A stretch of 11,760 nucleotides of DNA from Gemmatimonadota bacterium (GTDB lineage: Bacteria > Gemmatimonadota > Gemmatimonadetes > Longimicrobiales > UBA6960). Made by a program: the position numbers and the translations under genes. Every line of letters begins with the position of its first letter. Position 1 is the stretch's first letter. The stretch is taken from NCBI GenBank assembly GCA_022564535.1, contig JADFLD010000021.1, positions 1 through 11,760 of the forward strand. The letters are read 5' to 3'. The notes beneath the pieces were generated by a model. That model was not told the DNA's origin. It ran no database searches and saw only the letters and a program-made list of their open reading frames with translations. Below are positions 5,642-11,760 of this stretch, in pieces.

Positions 5642-6760
5642 ATGAAGCGATACCCCGCGTTCGACCCGCCCGAATACGTGAATTGGGCTCCCGATCCGGA
5701 CCTGATCCAGGCCTATGTCCGGACCGTGGAGTCCGACCCGGAGCGGGCCGAAATCGTCGCCGGCCTCTCGGAATCAGACCTGCTTTCCCTATACCGGGAC
5801 CTGCTCCGAACGCGTCTCCACGATATCGGGTTGAAGCGCTGGGTCCGCACCGGCGTCATCTCCAAGGCGTGGCTCGGAACCGGAGAGGAGGCGGTCACCG
5901 TCGGAACCGTGCGCGCCCTGGACCCGAGCGTGGACATCGTCTCTCCGATGATCCGCAACGCCGGGGCGCTGCACATGATGGGCATGTCTCTCTCCGACAT
6001 GTTCAGAGGATACCTGGCTACTTCTGATTCGCCGAGCGGTGGTCGTGACTTACACGTCGGCGATCTGAACGCCGGCATCATTCAACCGATCAGCCACATG
6101 GGCACGAGTGTGACGATCGTCGCCGGCGTCGCCCTGGCGTTCAAAATGCGCGACGAGCCGCGTGTGGCCCTCACTTGGGTCGGGGACGGTGCCACCAAGA
6201 CCGCAGCCTGTCACGAGGGCATGAACCTGGCAGCGGTGCAGGATCTGCCGGTCATCTTCGTCATCCAGAACAACCAGGTCGCGCTCGGGACTCGCCTCGA
6301 GGTCCACGGTGCCGGCGATCTGCACGCGTGGCCGGCCATGTACGACATCGAGTCGTGGAGCTGCGATGGCAACAACGTGCTCGACGTGTATGCCGCAACC
6401 CGAATCGCGGCGGGACGCTGTCGGGCCGGCGAGGGTCCGGCCGTCATCGTCGCCGACACCTTCCGCATGGGTGGACACGCCACCCACGACGAACGCGAGG
6501 CGAGGGAGACTTTCGCAGACGGACTCTTCGCCGAGTGGGGACGGCGGGATCCTTTGGGCCTCTTCGAGGCTTACTTGGGGACACGGGGCGTCCAGCCGGA
6601 CGTTCTCGCAGAAATCGAAGCCGAGTCGACGAATGAGATGGATCGAGCTGCTGAGGCGGCGCTTCAGTCGCGGGACAAGGTCCCGCCGCCGGAGCAAGCG
6701 CTCTACGACGGCTTTTCCGACGGGGGTACCCTCGTGGGTCTGAGCCATCGTTTGGGTTGA
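5642..6760 (+). CDS. Thiamine-diphosphate-dependent dehydrogenase E1 component, alpha subunit (orphan)
   Basis: The alpha subunit of a 2-oxo acid (pyruvate, acetoin or branched-chain type) dehydrogenase E1, which decarboxylates the 2-oxo acid using thiamine diphosphate. The 372 residues include the GTGEEAVTVG segment (79-88), the QPISHMGTS loop (148-156), and the ThDP/Mg motif from G181-D182-G183 to N210-N211 (GDG...NN, 30 residues, the usual spacing). Next comes the active-site loop RMGGHATHDEREAR (275-288) with H279, where the common version reads GHSxSD. The ATG at 5642 is preferred over a TTG at 5603, whose extra 13 residues are Cys-rich, unlike the family, and fall in the hairpin region. 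No E1-beta, E2 or E3 gene follows; a terminator-like hairpin and a sigma factor gene come next. E1-alpha normally acts as a heterotetramer with E1-beta, so the partner must be elsewhere or the role is unusual. The substrate is not decidable here. Confidence 0.9.
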   Translation: MKRYPAFDPPEYVNWAPDPDLIQAYVRTVESDPERAEIVAGLSESDLLSLYRDLLRTRLHDIGLKRWVRTGVISKAWLGTGEEAVTVGTVRALDPSVDIVSPMIRNAGALHMMGMSLSDMFRGYLATSDSPSGGRDLHVGDLNAGIIQPISHMGTSVTIVAGVALAFKMRDEPRVALTWVGDGATKTAACHEGMNLAAVQDLPVIFVIQNNQVALGTRLEVHGAGDLHAWPAMYDIESWSCDGNNVLDVYAATRIAAGRCRAGEGPAVIVADTFRMGGHATHDEREARETFADGLFAEWGRRDPLGLFEAYLGTRGVQPDVLAEIEAESTNEMDRAAEAALQSRDKVPPPEQALYDGFSDGGTLVGLSHRLG

Positions 6761-6769
6761 ACAGACCGT

Positions 6770-6789
6770 GGGCGGGAAGGCTCCCGCCC
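6770..6789 (+). terminator. Terminator-like hairpin after the E1-alpha gene
   Basis: GGGCGGGA (6770-6777) pairs perfectly with TCCCGCCC (6782-6789) around an AGGC loop, starting nine bases after the stop. It is a strong GC stem but has no T-tract, so it may act with Rho or as an mRNA 3' end. Confidence 0.5.
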
Positions 6790-6873
6790 CGGTCGACGGC
6801 TCAGCGCGCGTGTAAGTCGCGAGGGGGTGCCTTGAAGGACCCGTCCGGTTCGGACATCTTATTGATCAAATAA

Positions 6874-6903
6874 TTGAACGTTTCGAGCGTTCGGGCCTAA
6901 AAT
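6874..6903 (+). promoter_or_regulatory. sigma70-type promoter of the ECF sigma factor gene
   Basis: TTGAAC (6874-6879, five of six bases of the -35), an 18-base spacer, then TAAAAT (6898-6903, five of six bases of the -10). It lies in the most AT-rich stretch nearby. Transcription would begin around 6910, which rules out the GTG at 6905 as start codon and points to the ATG at 6920. Confidence 0.55.
6876..6892. promoter_or_regulatory. Inverted repeat inside the sigma-gene promoter, possible operator
   Basis: GAACG (6876-6880) and CGTTC (6888-6892) around seven bases. They overlap the -35 and spacer of the promoter. A separate 8-base palindrome TTGATCAA sits just upstream at 6862-6869. A repressor bound here would block polymerase. 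The arms are short and no regulator is known. Confidence 0.3.
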
Positions 6904-6919
6904 CGTGGACACTGGACCT

Positions 6920-7549
6920 ATGGTCAACGCCAATTCGGACAAGCCGGGCCAGCTCCTCGCAGAGCCACCTCTCGAGGATTTGACCGACGAGGAACTCGTC
7001 ACGGCCCATTTGGAGGGACGACCGGGTGCCTTTCAGAACTTGTATGATCGGTATCGAGATCGCCTGATCCATTTCATCACACGCAAGACGGGTGATGCCG
7101 ATCGGGCCCAGGACCTCCTCCAGGAGGCGTTCATCCGTGTGACCCGGCACCTGCACAGGTTCGACACGTCGAAGAAGTTTTCGACGTGGGTGTACACGAT
7201 CGCGAGCAATCTCTCGAAGAACGAACTGCGCAATCGGTCGCGCAGCCCGCTGGTGCTCTTTCAGCGCCTGACCGGTAGCTGGGACGACGATCATCGCCCG
7301 ATCCAGTTCGAGGACTACTCGATGCGCCCGGACGACCTGTATCGCAAGCGCTACTTGCGCCGCCTCGTCGAGGACACCGTGAAGACGCTGCCGGAACACC
7401 ACCGGCTCGTCTTCCGTCTCCGTGAGTTGGAGGGAAAGAGCTACGAGGAGATCTCCGAGATCACGGGCGTCAACCTCGGAACGGTGAAGAGCCGCCTGCA
7501 TCGGGCCCGTAACTCCTTCGCTCAGCGGATCGAGCCCTTCCTCAACTGA
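6920..7549 (+). CDS. ECF-type RNA polymerase sigma factor
   Basis: A 209-residue sigma70-family protein with only regions 2 and 4, as in extracytoplasmic-function sigmas. Region 2 spans about residues 37-105: LYDRYRDRLIHFITRKTGD, then the QDLLQEAFIRV segment that contacts the core enzyme, then FSTWVYTIASNLSKNELR, which recognises the -10. Region 4 spans about 146-204: TLPEHHRLVFRLRELEGKSY, then the EEISEITGVNLGTVKSRLHRAR helix-turn-helix that binds the -35. The linker (106-145) is long and polar. A GTG at 6905 would add five residues, but the predicted transcript starts after it, so ATG 6920 is chosen. No anti-sigma gene (membrane zinc-finger type) is adjacent; the next gene, 64 bases on, encodes a PspA-like coiled-coil protein. 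Control may therefore be transcriptional or by a distant partner. Confidence 0.93.
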   Translation: MVNANSDKPGQLLAEPPLEDLTDEELVTAHLEGRPGAFQNLYDRYRDRLIHFITRKTGDADRAQDLLQEAFIRVTRHLHRFDTSKKFSTWVYTIASNLSKNELRNRSRSPLVLFQRLTGSWDDDHRPIQFEDYSMRPDDLYRKRYLRRLVEDTVKTLPEHHRLVFRLRELEGKSYEEISEITGVNLGTVKSRLHRARNSFAQRIEPFLN

Positions 7550-7551
7550 AG

Positions 7552-7582
7552 CTACGCCCCCACACTGTGCGTAGAGTGGGGG
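7552..7582 (+). promoter_or_regulatory. Overlapping alternative hairpins between the sigma and PspA-like genes
   Basis: CTACGC (7552-7557) can pair with GCGTAG (7569-7574), and CCCCCAC (7557-7563) with GTGGGGG (7576-7582). The two are nested out of register and share base 7557, so forming one disturbs the other. No T-run follows, so it is not a classic terminator. It may stabilise or attenuate the transcript between the two genes. Confidence 0.4.
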
Positions 7583-7613
7583 AACGATCCACGGTCCGAG
7601 CGGGAATTGAGAG

Positions 7614-8279
7614 ATGTTCGAAGACCTCCGTGCCGCCTTCAGCGAGGCACTCGACAACTTCAACAAAGAGTTGAGCCGCGGTCAGGTCTCCGAGACGGCC
7701 GACAAGCTTCTCGTAGGCATGAGGAAGGAGATCGCCGACGAGAAGGCTCAGGTCGCCGGACTCGAGGATCAACTGGAGAAAACCCACGCTCAGATCCGCC
7801 GGCTGACCGACGAGGCCACGACGGCGCGGCGCCGGGAGAAGATGGCGCGAGGGATCGACGACGACGAGACCGCGGACCTCGCAGGGCGGTACGCGACCAA
7901 GCACGAGCGACATCGTGAGGTTCTGGAAACGAAAGTGACGGCGCTGCAAGAGGAGCTGACCTTCCGCCAACGAACCGTCGAGGAGATGTACGCGGGGTTC
8001 CGAACGGCGAAGGAGAAGAGAGAGGCGCTCACTTCCACGACGGGTCGATCGGGCGCACGCGAAACGATTTCCGCGGCCGACGACCTCTTCAGCGAACTGG
8101 ACCGGATGGCGGAGAAGATCGAGGGCAATCGCGCTCAGGGTGAGGCGGCAGAAGCCTTCGACCAGCTCGACTTCGACAAGCCTTCGGAGTACCGCATCGA
8201 CTTGGACGAGGCTCCACCAGAGCCGCTCGACGTGGATGCCGCACTCGAGGAACTGAAGCGTCGGATGGAGAAGGAGTAA
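7614..8279 (+). CDS. PspA/IM30-like coiled-coil protein
   Basis: A 221-residue, highly charged, mostly helical protein with no membrane segment, signal peptide or Cys. A short amphipathic head (MFEDLRAAFSEALDNFNKEL) is followed by long heptad-rich helices at about 25-75 and 88-140, a break around 141-150, then a helix at 151-182. An acidic, proline-bearing linker leads to a final short helix (DVDAALEELKRRMEKE). The segment LAGRYATKHERHREVLETKV (89-108) sits where PspA/IM30 proteins have their AR-AL-K-x repeat. This order of helices resembles the PspA/Vipp1 (ESCRT-III-like) family that coats and repairs membranes, but identity is low enough that a generic coiled-coil protein remains possible. 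It lies downstream of an ECF sigma, and in Bacillus pspA belongs to an ECF (SigW) regulon, so an envelope-stress role fits. Only a weak GAGAG precedes the ATG. Confidence 0.55.
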   Translation: MFEDLRAAFSEALDNFNKELSRGQVSETADKLLVGMRKEIADEKAQVAGLEDQLEKTHAQIRRLTDEATTARRREKMARGIDDDETADLAGRYATKHERHREVLETKVTALQEELTFRQRTVEEMYAGFRTAKEKREALTSTTGRSGARETISAADDLFSELDRMAEKIEGNRAQGEAAEAFDQLDFDKPSEYRIDLDEAPPEPLDVDAALEELKRRMEKE

Positions 8280-8298
8280 GGAGCCGTCGACGGCCCCT
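8279..8298. terminator. Weak hairpin between convergent genes
   Basis: AGG-A-GCCG, loop TCGA, CGGC-C-CCT: seven pairs with one mismatch, built on the perfect 12-base palindrome GCCGTCGACGGC (8283-8294). It lies in the 27-base gap between the PspA-like stop and the convergent gene's stop, where a shared bidirectional terminator would be expected. No T-tract is present. Confidence 0.35.
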
Positions 8299-8306
8299 CT
8301 TGGGAC

Positions 8307-8819
8307 TTATTCTTCCGCATCCTCTTGCGAGGGGGCGATCGCGTCCGCGAGATCCCGAAGGAAGAGAAGGCCCGCACACTCTCCCGCCAGGAACAGGATA
8401 TCCTCGCGCGTGCGCGCGTCGAGTGGTTCGGTCCGGTCTGAGCCGCCCACGATCACCAACGTCCAGAGACGCCCCGCACGAGATCCCAAGTAGACGATTA
8501 CCCCCTCGCCATCGAGATCCACCAGGTTCGGCGCCTCGTCGAGACTGAAGCGGGGAATCGTGGCATCGTCGATATCGGTCCGCGCAGGCTCTTCGCCGAG
8601 ATCGAGGGCCACGAACGGCGTTTGGAGCCGATCGCCCTCGGCGTCGGCCCATACGATGAGCCCGCGCTCCGCCTGCGCCAGATAAATCATGCGCCACAGC
8701 GGCAGGGCGAATCTGGAATTCTCACCGTCCGCACCCCACAGGGACATCGCCCCACGGGGGAGGTCAGTCGCGGGCTCGCGTCTCAGGTAGCGGGTGATAT
8801 CGATGATCTCGTTCGCCAT
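8307..8819 (-). CDS. Hypothetical protein, soluble alpha/beta, possibly GAF-like
   Basis: I do not recognise this 170-residue protein. It starts with ATG, has no membrane segment or signal peptide, and is acidic, with alternating hydrophobic strands: FALPLWRMIYLAQ (about 38-50), GLIVWAD (53-59), FVALDLG (69-75), GEGVIVYLG (104-112) and LWTLVIVGGS (117-126). A final long amphipathic helix, TREDILFLAGECAGLLFLRD (about 136-155), follows. That strand-then-helix ending is reminiscent of GAF/PAS-type sensor domains, but no ligand motif is evident and the assignment is only a guess. Codon choice looks like its neighbours and the frame is uninterrupted, so it is very likely a real gene. It is convergent with the PspA-like gene and divergent from the GlsB-like gene, so it is probably transcribed alone. 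No Shine-Dalgarno is visible in its AT-rich leader. Confidence 0.75.
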   Translation of the reverse strand: MANEIIDITRYLRREPATDLPRGAMSLWGADGENSRFALPLWRMIYLAQAERGLIVWADAEGDRLQTPFVALDLGEEPARTDIDDATIPRFSLDEAPNLVDLDGEGVIVYLGSRAGRLWTLVIVGGSDRTEPLDARTREDILFLAGECAGLLFLRDLADAIAPSQEDAEE

Positions 8820-8936
8820 TATTCAATCAACAAGGAGCCATCGAGCCCGTCAAACTCCTGGGCCGCTCTGGCCGTCACCAGGAGGTTGGCGTAACTTTTT
8901 CCTGCAGTTTTTTCCCACGAACTCACTGTATCAGAT
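8820..8936. other. Divergent intergenic region with T-rich repeats
   Basis: A 117-base gap between the 170-residue protein gene and the GlsB-like gene. It holds a direct repeat TTTTTCC at 8896-8902 and 8909-8915 (13-base period) flanking CTGCAG. Promoters in both directions are expected here. On the minus strand a TTGACG lies at 8853-8848, but no good -10 pairs with it, and I see no convincing plus-strand hexamer pair. Confidence 0.35.
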
Positions 8937-9215
8937 ATGCAGAACTGGATCGGCATCGCCATCTGGATCATCATGGGGTCGTCCATCGGGCTCGTGATGA
9001 GGGCCATCATCAGCCGGCCCGAGGAGCAACCTGGACACGCACAGATAATCGCGGTCCTCGGAGCCTTCGCAGCCGTCATCGGTGGCATGCTCGGCGTCGG
9101 TACGTTCCACCTCTATGACCCCCTCGCCATCAGCGTCGGCGGCATGGCCGGAGCCGCCATCTTTTCGATCATGATGACGTTCCTGTATCGCTGGGGCCTC
9201 CGCGCGCTAATCTAG
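8937..9215 (+). CDS. GlsB/YeaQ/YmgE-like small membrane protein
   Basis: A 92-residue inner-membrane protein with three hydrophobic segments (about 4-24, 36-56 and 64-86). The pattern of a first helix ending in G-x-x-I-G-L-V-M-R, a short polar loop with PEEQPG, then AQIIAVLGAFAAVIGGMLG and a last Gly/Ala-rich helix matches the GlsB/YeaQ/YmgE family. This family is also called transglycosylase-associated, although no enzymatic activity is established for it. Members are often stress-induced, and proximity to the ECF sigma/PspA-like pair is suggestive only. The ATG at 8937 has no clear Shine-Dalgarno. The next gene begins 12 bases after the TAG, so the two are probably co-transcribed. Confidence 0.75.
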   Translation: MQNWIGIAIWIIMGSSIGLVMRAIISRPEEQPGHAQIIAVLGAFAAVIGGMLGVGTFHLYDPLAISVGGMAGAAIFSIMMTFLYRWGLRALI

Positions 9216-9227
9216 GCTGCGTCCATA

Positions 9228-10592
9228 GTGTCAGACGTCCTGAGCTTCATCGACGCCAACCTCGGTCGCTTTCGGACCGAGATGTACGACTTCCTGCGCA
9301 TCCCTTCGATCAGTGCGAAGCCCGAGCACGACGCTGACACCCGCCGGGCAGCAGAGTGGTTTTTCGAGAGTCTGAAGGAGGCAGGACTCGAGGCCGAGAT
9401 CCTGGAGACGCCCGGCCACCCCATCGTACTGGGCGAGTGGCGTGGGGCCGGGCCCGACGCTCCCACGGTCCTGATCTACGGGCACTACGACGTCCAGCCC
9501 CCCGAGCCGCTCGAGTTGTGGACCTCGCCCCCCTTCGAGCCTACCGAGCGCGACGGGCGCATTTACGCCCGCGGATCCGCGGACGACAAGGGTCAGTTGT
9601 ACATGCACGTGAAGGCGCTGGAGGCGCATCTCGCGACCGGGTCGAAGCTGCCGATCAACGTGATCTTGCTGGCCGAGGGCGAGGAGGAAGTGGGCTCCCC
9701 CAATTTGGTGCCCTTCGTCGAGGCGAACGGGGACCGCCTCGCGTGCGACGTCGTCCTCATCTCCGACACGGGGATGTTTGCCGAGGGTCTGCCCTCACTC
9801 CTCTTCTCGCTCCGGGGGCTGGCGTACTTCGAGATCCACGTCCATGGAGCGCACGGCGACCTCCACTCCGGTGAGTACGGTGGCGCGATCCAGAACCCTG
9901 GCAACGCACTCGCTCAGATCATCGCCTCCCTGCACGACGCCGACGGTCGAATCGCGATTCCGGGTTTTTACGACGACGTCGTCGAGTGGGACGCCGAAAC
10001 CCGCCGACAGATCGCCGACCTTCCGCATACGGACGAAGCATTCGCATCGGAGCTCGGCGTCCCGGAGCTCGTGGGCGAGGTCGGATACGGGACGCTGGAG
10101 CGGCTCTGGATCCGCCCGACGTGCGACGTGAACGGACTCCTGTGCGGGTATACGGGTGACGGAGCGAAGACCGTTCTTCCCAACCACGCGATGGCGAAGG
10201 TCAGCTTCCGGCTCGTGCCCGATCAGAACCCGGAGCGGGTGAGGCAGCGGCTCGATGCGCACCTGGCATCGGTCACGCCGGCGGGTGTAACCGTGGAGAT
10301 CAACGAGCTGCACGGTGGGCGCCCCTGGAAAGCGAGCCTCAGCGGTCCGGTGTTCGAGGCCGCCTCGGAAGCCCTCGAAGAGGCGTTCGGAACCCGACCG
10401 GTCCCCATGGGGGGAGGAGGCTCGATTCCGATCGTGGTCGAGTTCGAGGAAAGGCTCGGCGCGACCGCGCTGCTCGTCGGCTTTTCACTTCCCGGCTGCA
10501 ACCTTCACGCGCCGAACGAATGGCTTCCGATCGAGAACTTCGAGAAGGGGATCGGGGCGCTGGCGATCCTGTACGAGAAGCTGGGCCGGTAG
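9228..10592 (+). CDS. M20 family metallopeptidase (dipeptidase, CNDP-like)
   Basis: A cytoplasmic di-zinc peptidase of 454 residues, the usual length for the CNDP/carnosinase-like branch of M20, which cleaves dipeptides and related small amides. Metal and catalytic residues can be read off: H86 and D88 in YGHYDVQP, bridging D119 in ARGSADDKGQ, E152-E154 in AEGEEEVGSP (general base and ligand), D180 in LISDTG and H427 in GCNLHAPNEW. The lid/dimerisation domain is inserted at about 200-320, with HVHGAHGDLHSGEYGG at its start. The GTG at 9228 is chosen because family members begin with a similar helix (SFIDANLGRFRTEMYDFLRIPSIS). A later ATG at codon 19 would remove that helix. No Shine-Dalgarno is clear. 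The gene sits 12 bases behind the GlsB-like gene and 29 ahead of the HyuA-like gene. The exact substrate is not visible. Confidence 0.93.
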   Translation: MSDVLSFIDANLGRFRTEMYDFLRIPSISAKPEHDADTRRAAEWFFESLKEAGLEAEILETPGHPIVLGEWRGAGPDAPTVLIYGHYDVQPPEPLELWTSPPFEPTERDGRIYARGSADDKGQLYMHVKALEAHLATGSKLPINVILLAEGEEEVGSPNLVPFVEANGDRLACDVVLISDTGMFAEGLPSLLFSLRGLAYFEIHVHGAHGDLHSGEYGGAIQNPGNALAQIIASLHDADGRIAIPGFYDDVVEWDAETRRQIADLPHTDEAFASELGVPELVGEVGYGTLERLWIRPTCDVNGLLCGYTGDGAKTVLPNHAMAKVSFRLVPDQNPERVRQRLDAHLASVTPAGVTVEINELHGGRPWKASLSGPVFEAASEALEEAFGTRPVPMGGGGSIPIVVEFEERLGATALLVGFSLPGCNLHAPNEWLPIENFEKGIGALAILYEKLGR

Positions 10593-10621
10593 CCGCCGCT
10601 GAGCGGAGCGCCTACGCACCC

Positions 10622-11760
10622 ATGTCCCGAGGCGCATCGAAGCACTCGCCGCTGCTTCTGGCGGTCGACACCGGAGGGACGTTCACGGACCTCGTCCTGC
10701 TCGAAGGGGGCTCGGTTCGCACGCTGAAGGTCGCCTCGACACCGGACGATCCTTCCCAAGCAGTGTTGGACGGCATCCGGAAGATGCTGGGTGCGGACGA
10801 CAGCTTCATCCTCCTGCATGGTTCGACCGTAGCGACGAATGCGCTGCTGGAGCGGCGCGGCGCCCGAGTGGTTCTCGTGACCAACGAAGGCTTCGAGGAC
10901 GTGATCGAAATCGGACGCCAAGATCGTCCGCAGCTCTACGCGCTCGTCGGGCACCGTCTGCCGCCGCTCGTGCGGCGCGAAGACCGCTTGGGCGTGCGAG
11001 GCCGACTCGGCCCTCAGGGCGAGGAGATCACCCCGCTCGACGGTGCCCGGCTTGCCACGCTGGCCGGGGAAATTCGTGCTCGTGACGCCGAGGCGGTGGC
11101 GATATGCCTCCTCCATTCCTACGCGAACGCCGAGCATGAGCGTGCAATAGCCGGCGCTCTCGCCGACCTCGACCTGCCGATTTCGGTGTCGAGCGACCTC
11201 GTCCCCGAGTTCCGAGAATATGAGCGGACGTCGACGACGGTCATAAACGCATACATCGCGCCGATAATGGACCAATATCTCGGACGTCTGGCCGCGGAGG
11301 CCGGCGCCGAGCGGGTGTCGATCATGGGATCGAACGGGGGCGTGCTTCCGATCGAGCGCGCCCGGCGCGAGCCCGTCCATACGGTGCTCTCCGGTCCGGC
11401 GGGAGGGGTGATCGGGGCGCTGACGTGGGCCAAGCGGTCCGGACACCCGTCGGTGATCTCCTTCGACATGGGCGGGACGTCGACGGACGTGTCTCTCTGT
11501 CCCGGCCGACCACTACGGACGCGTGAGTTCGCGATTGGGGGGCAGCCGGCCTCCATTCCGATCATCGACATCCACACCGTAGGAGCAGGCGGTGGCTCGA
11601 TCGCACGCATGGACGCCGGAGGGGCATTACGCGTCGGGCCCAGGAGCGCAGGAGCGTCGCCTGGGCCGATCTGCTACGGAAACGGGGGTACGGACGTAAC
11701 GGTCACCGACGCCCATGTGTGGCTCGGCAGGCTCCCGGCCGACGCCTTCCTCGGTGGCGA
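10622..11760 (+). CDS. Hydantoinase/oxoprolinase family protein, subunit A-like (N-terminal part)
   Basis: The first 379 residues of an ATP-dependent amide-ring hydrolase of the HyuA / 5-oxoprolinase / acetone carboxylase beta-type family. The gene is open to the window end; full members run about 650-700 residues. The ASKHA-type ATP-binding fold is clear: an N-terminal phosphate-1 loop LLAVDTGGTFTDLVL (about 11-25), the LLHGSTVATNALLERRGARV segment, SSDLVPEFREYERTSTTVIN in the middle, SGPAGGVIGA, the second phosphate loop FDMGGTSTDVSL, and VGAGGGSIAR followed by GPRSAGASPGPICYG. It begins at ATG 10622; a GGAG lies 13 bases ahead, rather far. Family members open hydantoins, N-methylhydantoin or 5-oxoproline at the cost of ATP, often with a HyuB partner that would lie downstream of this window. 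Linkage to an M20 peptidase suggests joint breakdown of small amides or dipeptides. Confidence 0.92.
   Translation, partial: MSRGASKHSPLLLAVDTGGTFTDLVLLEGGSVRTLKVASTPDDPSQAVLDGIRKMLGADDSFILLHGSTVATNALLERRGARVVLVTNEGFEDVIEIGRQDRPQLYALVGHRLPPLVRREDRLGVRGRLGPQGEEITPLDGARLATLAGEIRARDAEAVAICLLHSYANAEHERAIAGALADLDLPISVSSDLVPEFREYERTSTTVINAYIAPIMDQYLGRLAAEAGAERVSIMGSNGGVLPIERARREPVHTVLSGPAGGVIGALTWAKRSGHPSVISFDMGGTSTDVSLCPGRPLRTREFAIGGQPASIPIIDIHTVGAGGGSIARMDAGGALRVGPRSAGASPGPICYGNGGTDVTVTDAHVWLGRLPADAFLGG

Noticed and set aside
7581..7607. GGAAC as an ECF-type -35 element upstream of the PspA-like gene
   Set aside because: No CGTC- or TCTGA-like -10 lies 15-18 bases downstream, and the GGAAC is part of the GC hairpin.
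10505..11446. Long minus-strand frame opposite the HyuA-like gene
   Set aside because: The plus strand encodes an uninterrupted protein with all HyuA landmarks; the antisense frame has none.
1..11760. CRISPR arrays, tRNA/rRNA genes, transposases, attachment sites, defence operons
   Set aside because: No spaced repeats, cloverleaf-like sequences, transposase motifs or terminal inverted repeats were seen while reading both strands.

Overview
The window is high-GC bacterial DNA, densely packed with ordinary-looking protein genes on both strands. It contains no rRNA, tRNA, CRISPR array or insertion sequence that I can recognise. Several genes start with GTG, stop/start overlaps are common, and Shine-Dalgarno sequences are weak or absent ahead of most genes. 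The gene set fits a free-living, aerobic, peptide- and lipid-degrading Gram-negative-type bacterium: an acyl-CoA dehydrogenase with a long C-terminal extension, heme A synthase with a DUF420/CtaM-like partner, an orphan E1-alpha dehydrogenase subunit, an M20 dipeptidase, and a hydantoinase/oxoprolinase. A Gemmatimonadota-like lineage would fit, but that is an impression and cannot be proved from the sequence alone.

Layout. (1) Positions 1-3172, plus strand: a tightly coupled run made of the 3' part of an acyl-CoA dehydrogenase, ctaA (heme A synthase), a DUF420/CtaM-like membrane protein and an EamA-type exporter. Every junction has zero spacing or a 4-bp overlap, so this is almost certainly one transcript that links fatty-acid oxidation to cytochrome oxidase maturation. 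(2) Positions 3219-5395, minus strand: a three-gene cassette in the order V4R-like sensor protein, Bcp-type peroxiredoxin, and membrane-anchored HATPase (histidine-kinase-like) protein. The V4R protein carries a Cys/His pattern whose spacing matches the zinc site of V4R sensors, and the kinase-like protein lacks the phospho-accepting His. (3) Positions 5396-5641: a divergent promoter region with overlapping -10 elements, an inverted repeat, and a long GC-rich leader with competing hairpins ahead of (4) an E1-alpha thiamine-diphosphate dehydrogenase subunit (5642-6760) that has no E1-beta beside it.

(5) Positions 6870-8279: an ECF-type sigma factor with its own promoter, followed by a PspA/IM30-like coiled-coil protein, a pairing that suggests envelope stress. 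(6) Positions 8307-8819, minus strand: an unrecognised soluble 170-residue protein. (7) Positions 8937-11760, plus strand: a small GlsB/YeaQ-like membrane protein, an M20 metallodipeptidase, and the N-terminal 379 residues of a HyuA/oxoprolinase-type hydrolase that runs off the end of the window.

The part most worth follow-up is region 2-3. A possible metal- or ligand-sensing protein, a peroxide reductase and a degenerate kinase share one operon, and that operon diverges from a metabolic dehydrogenase gene across a shared regulatory region. I see nothing that proves a new system, but the combination is one I do not recognise.
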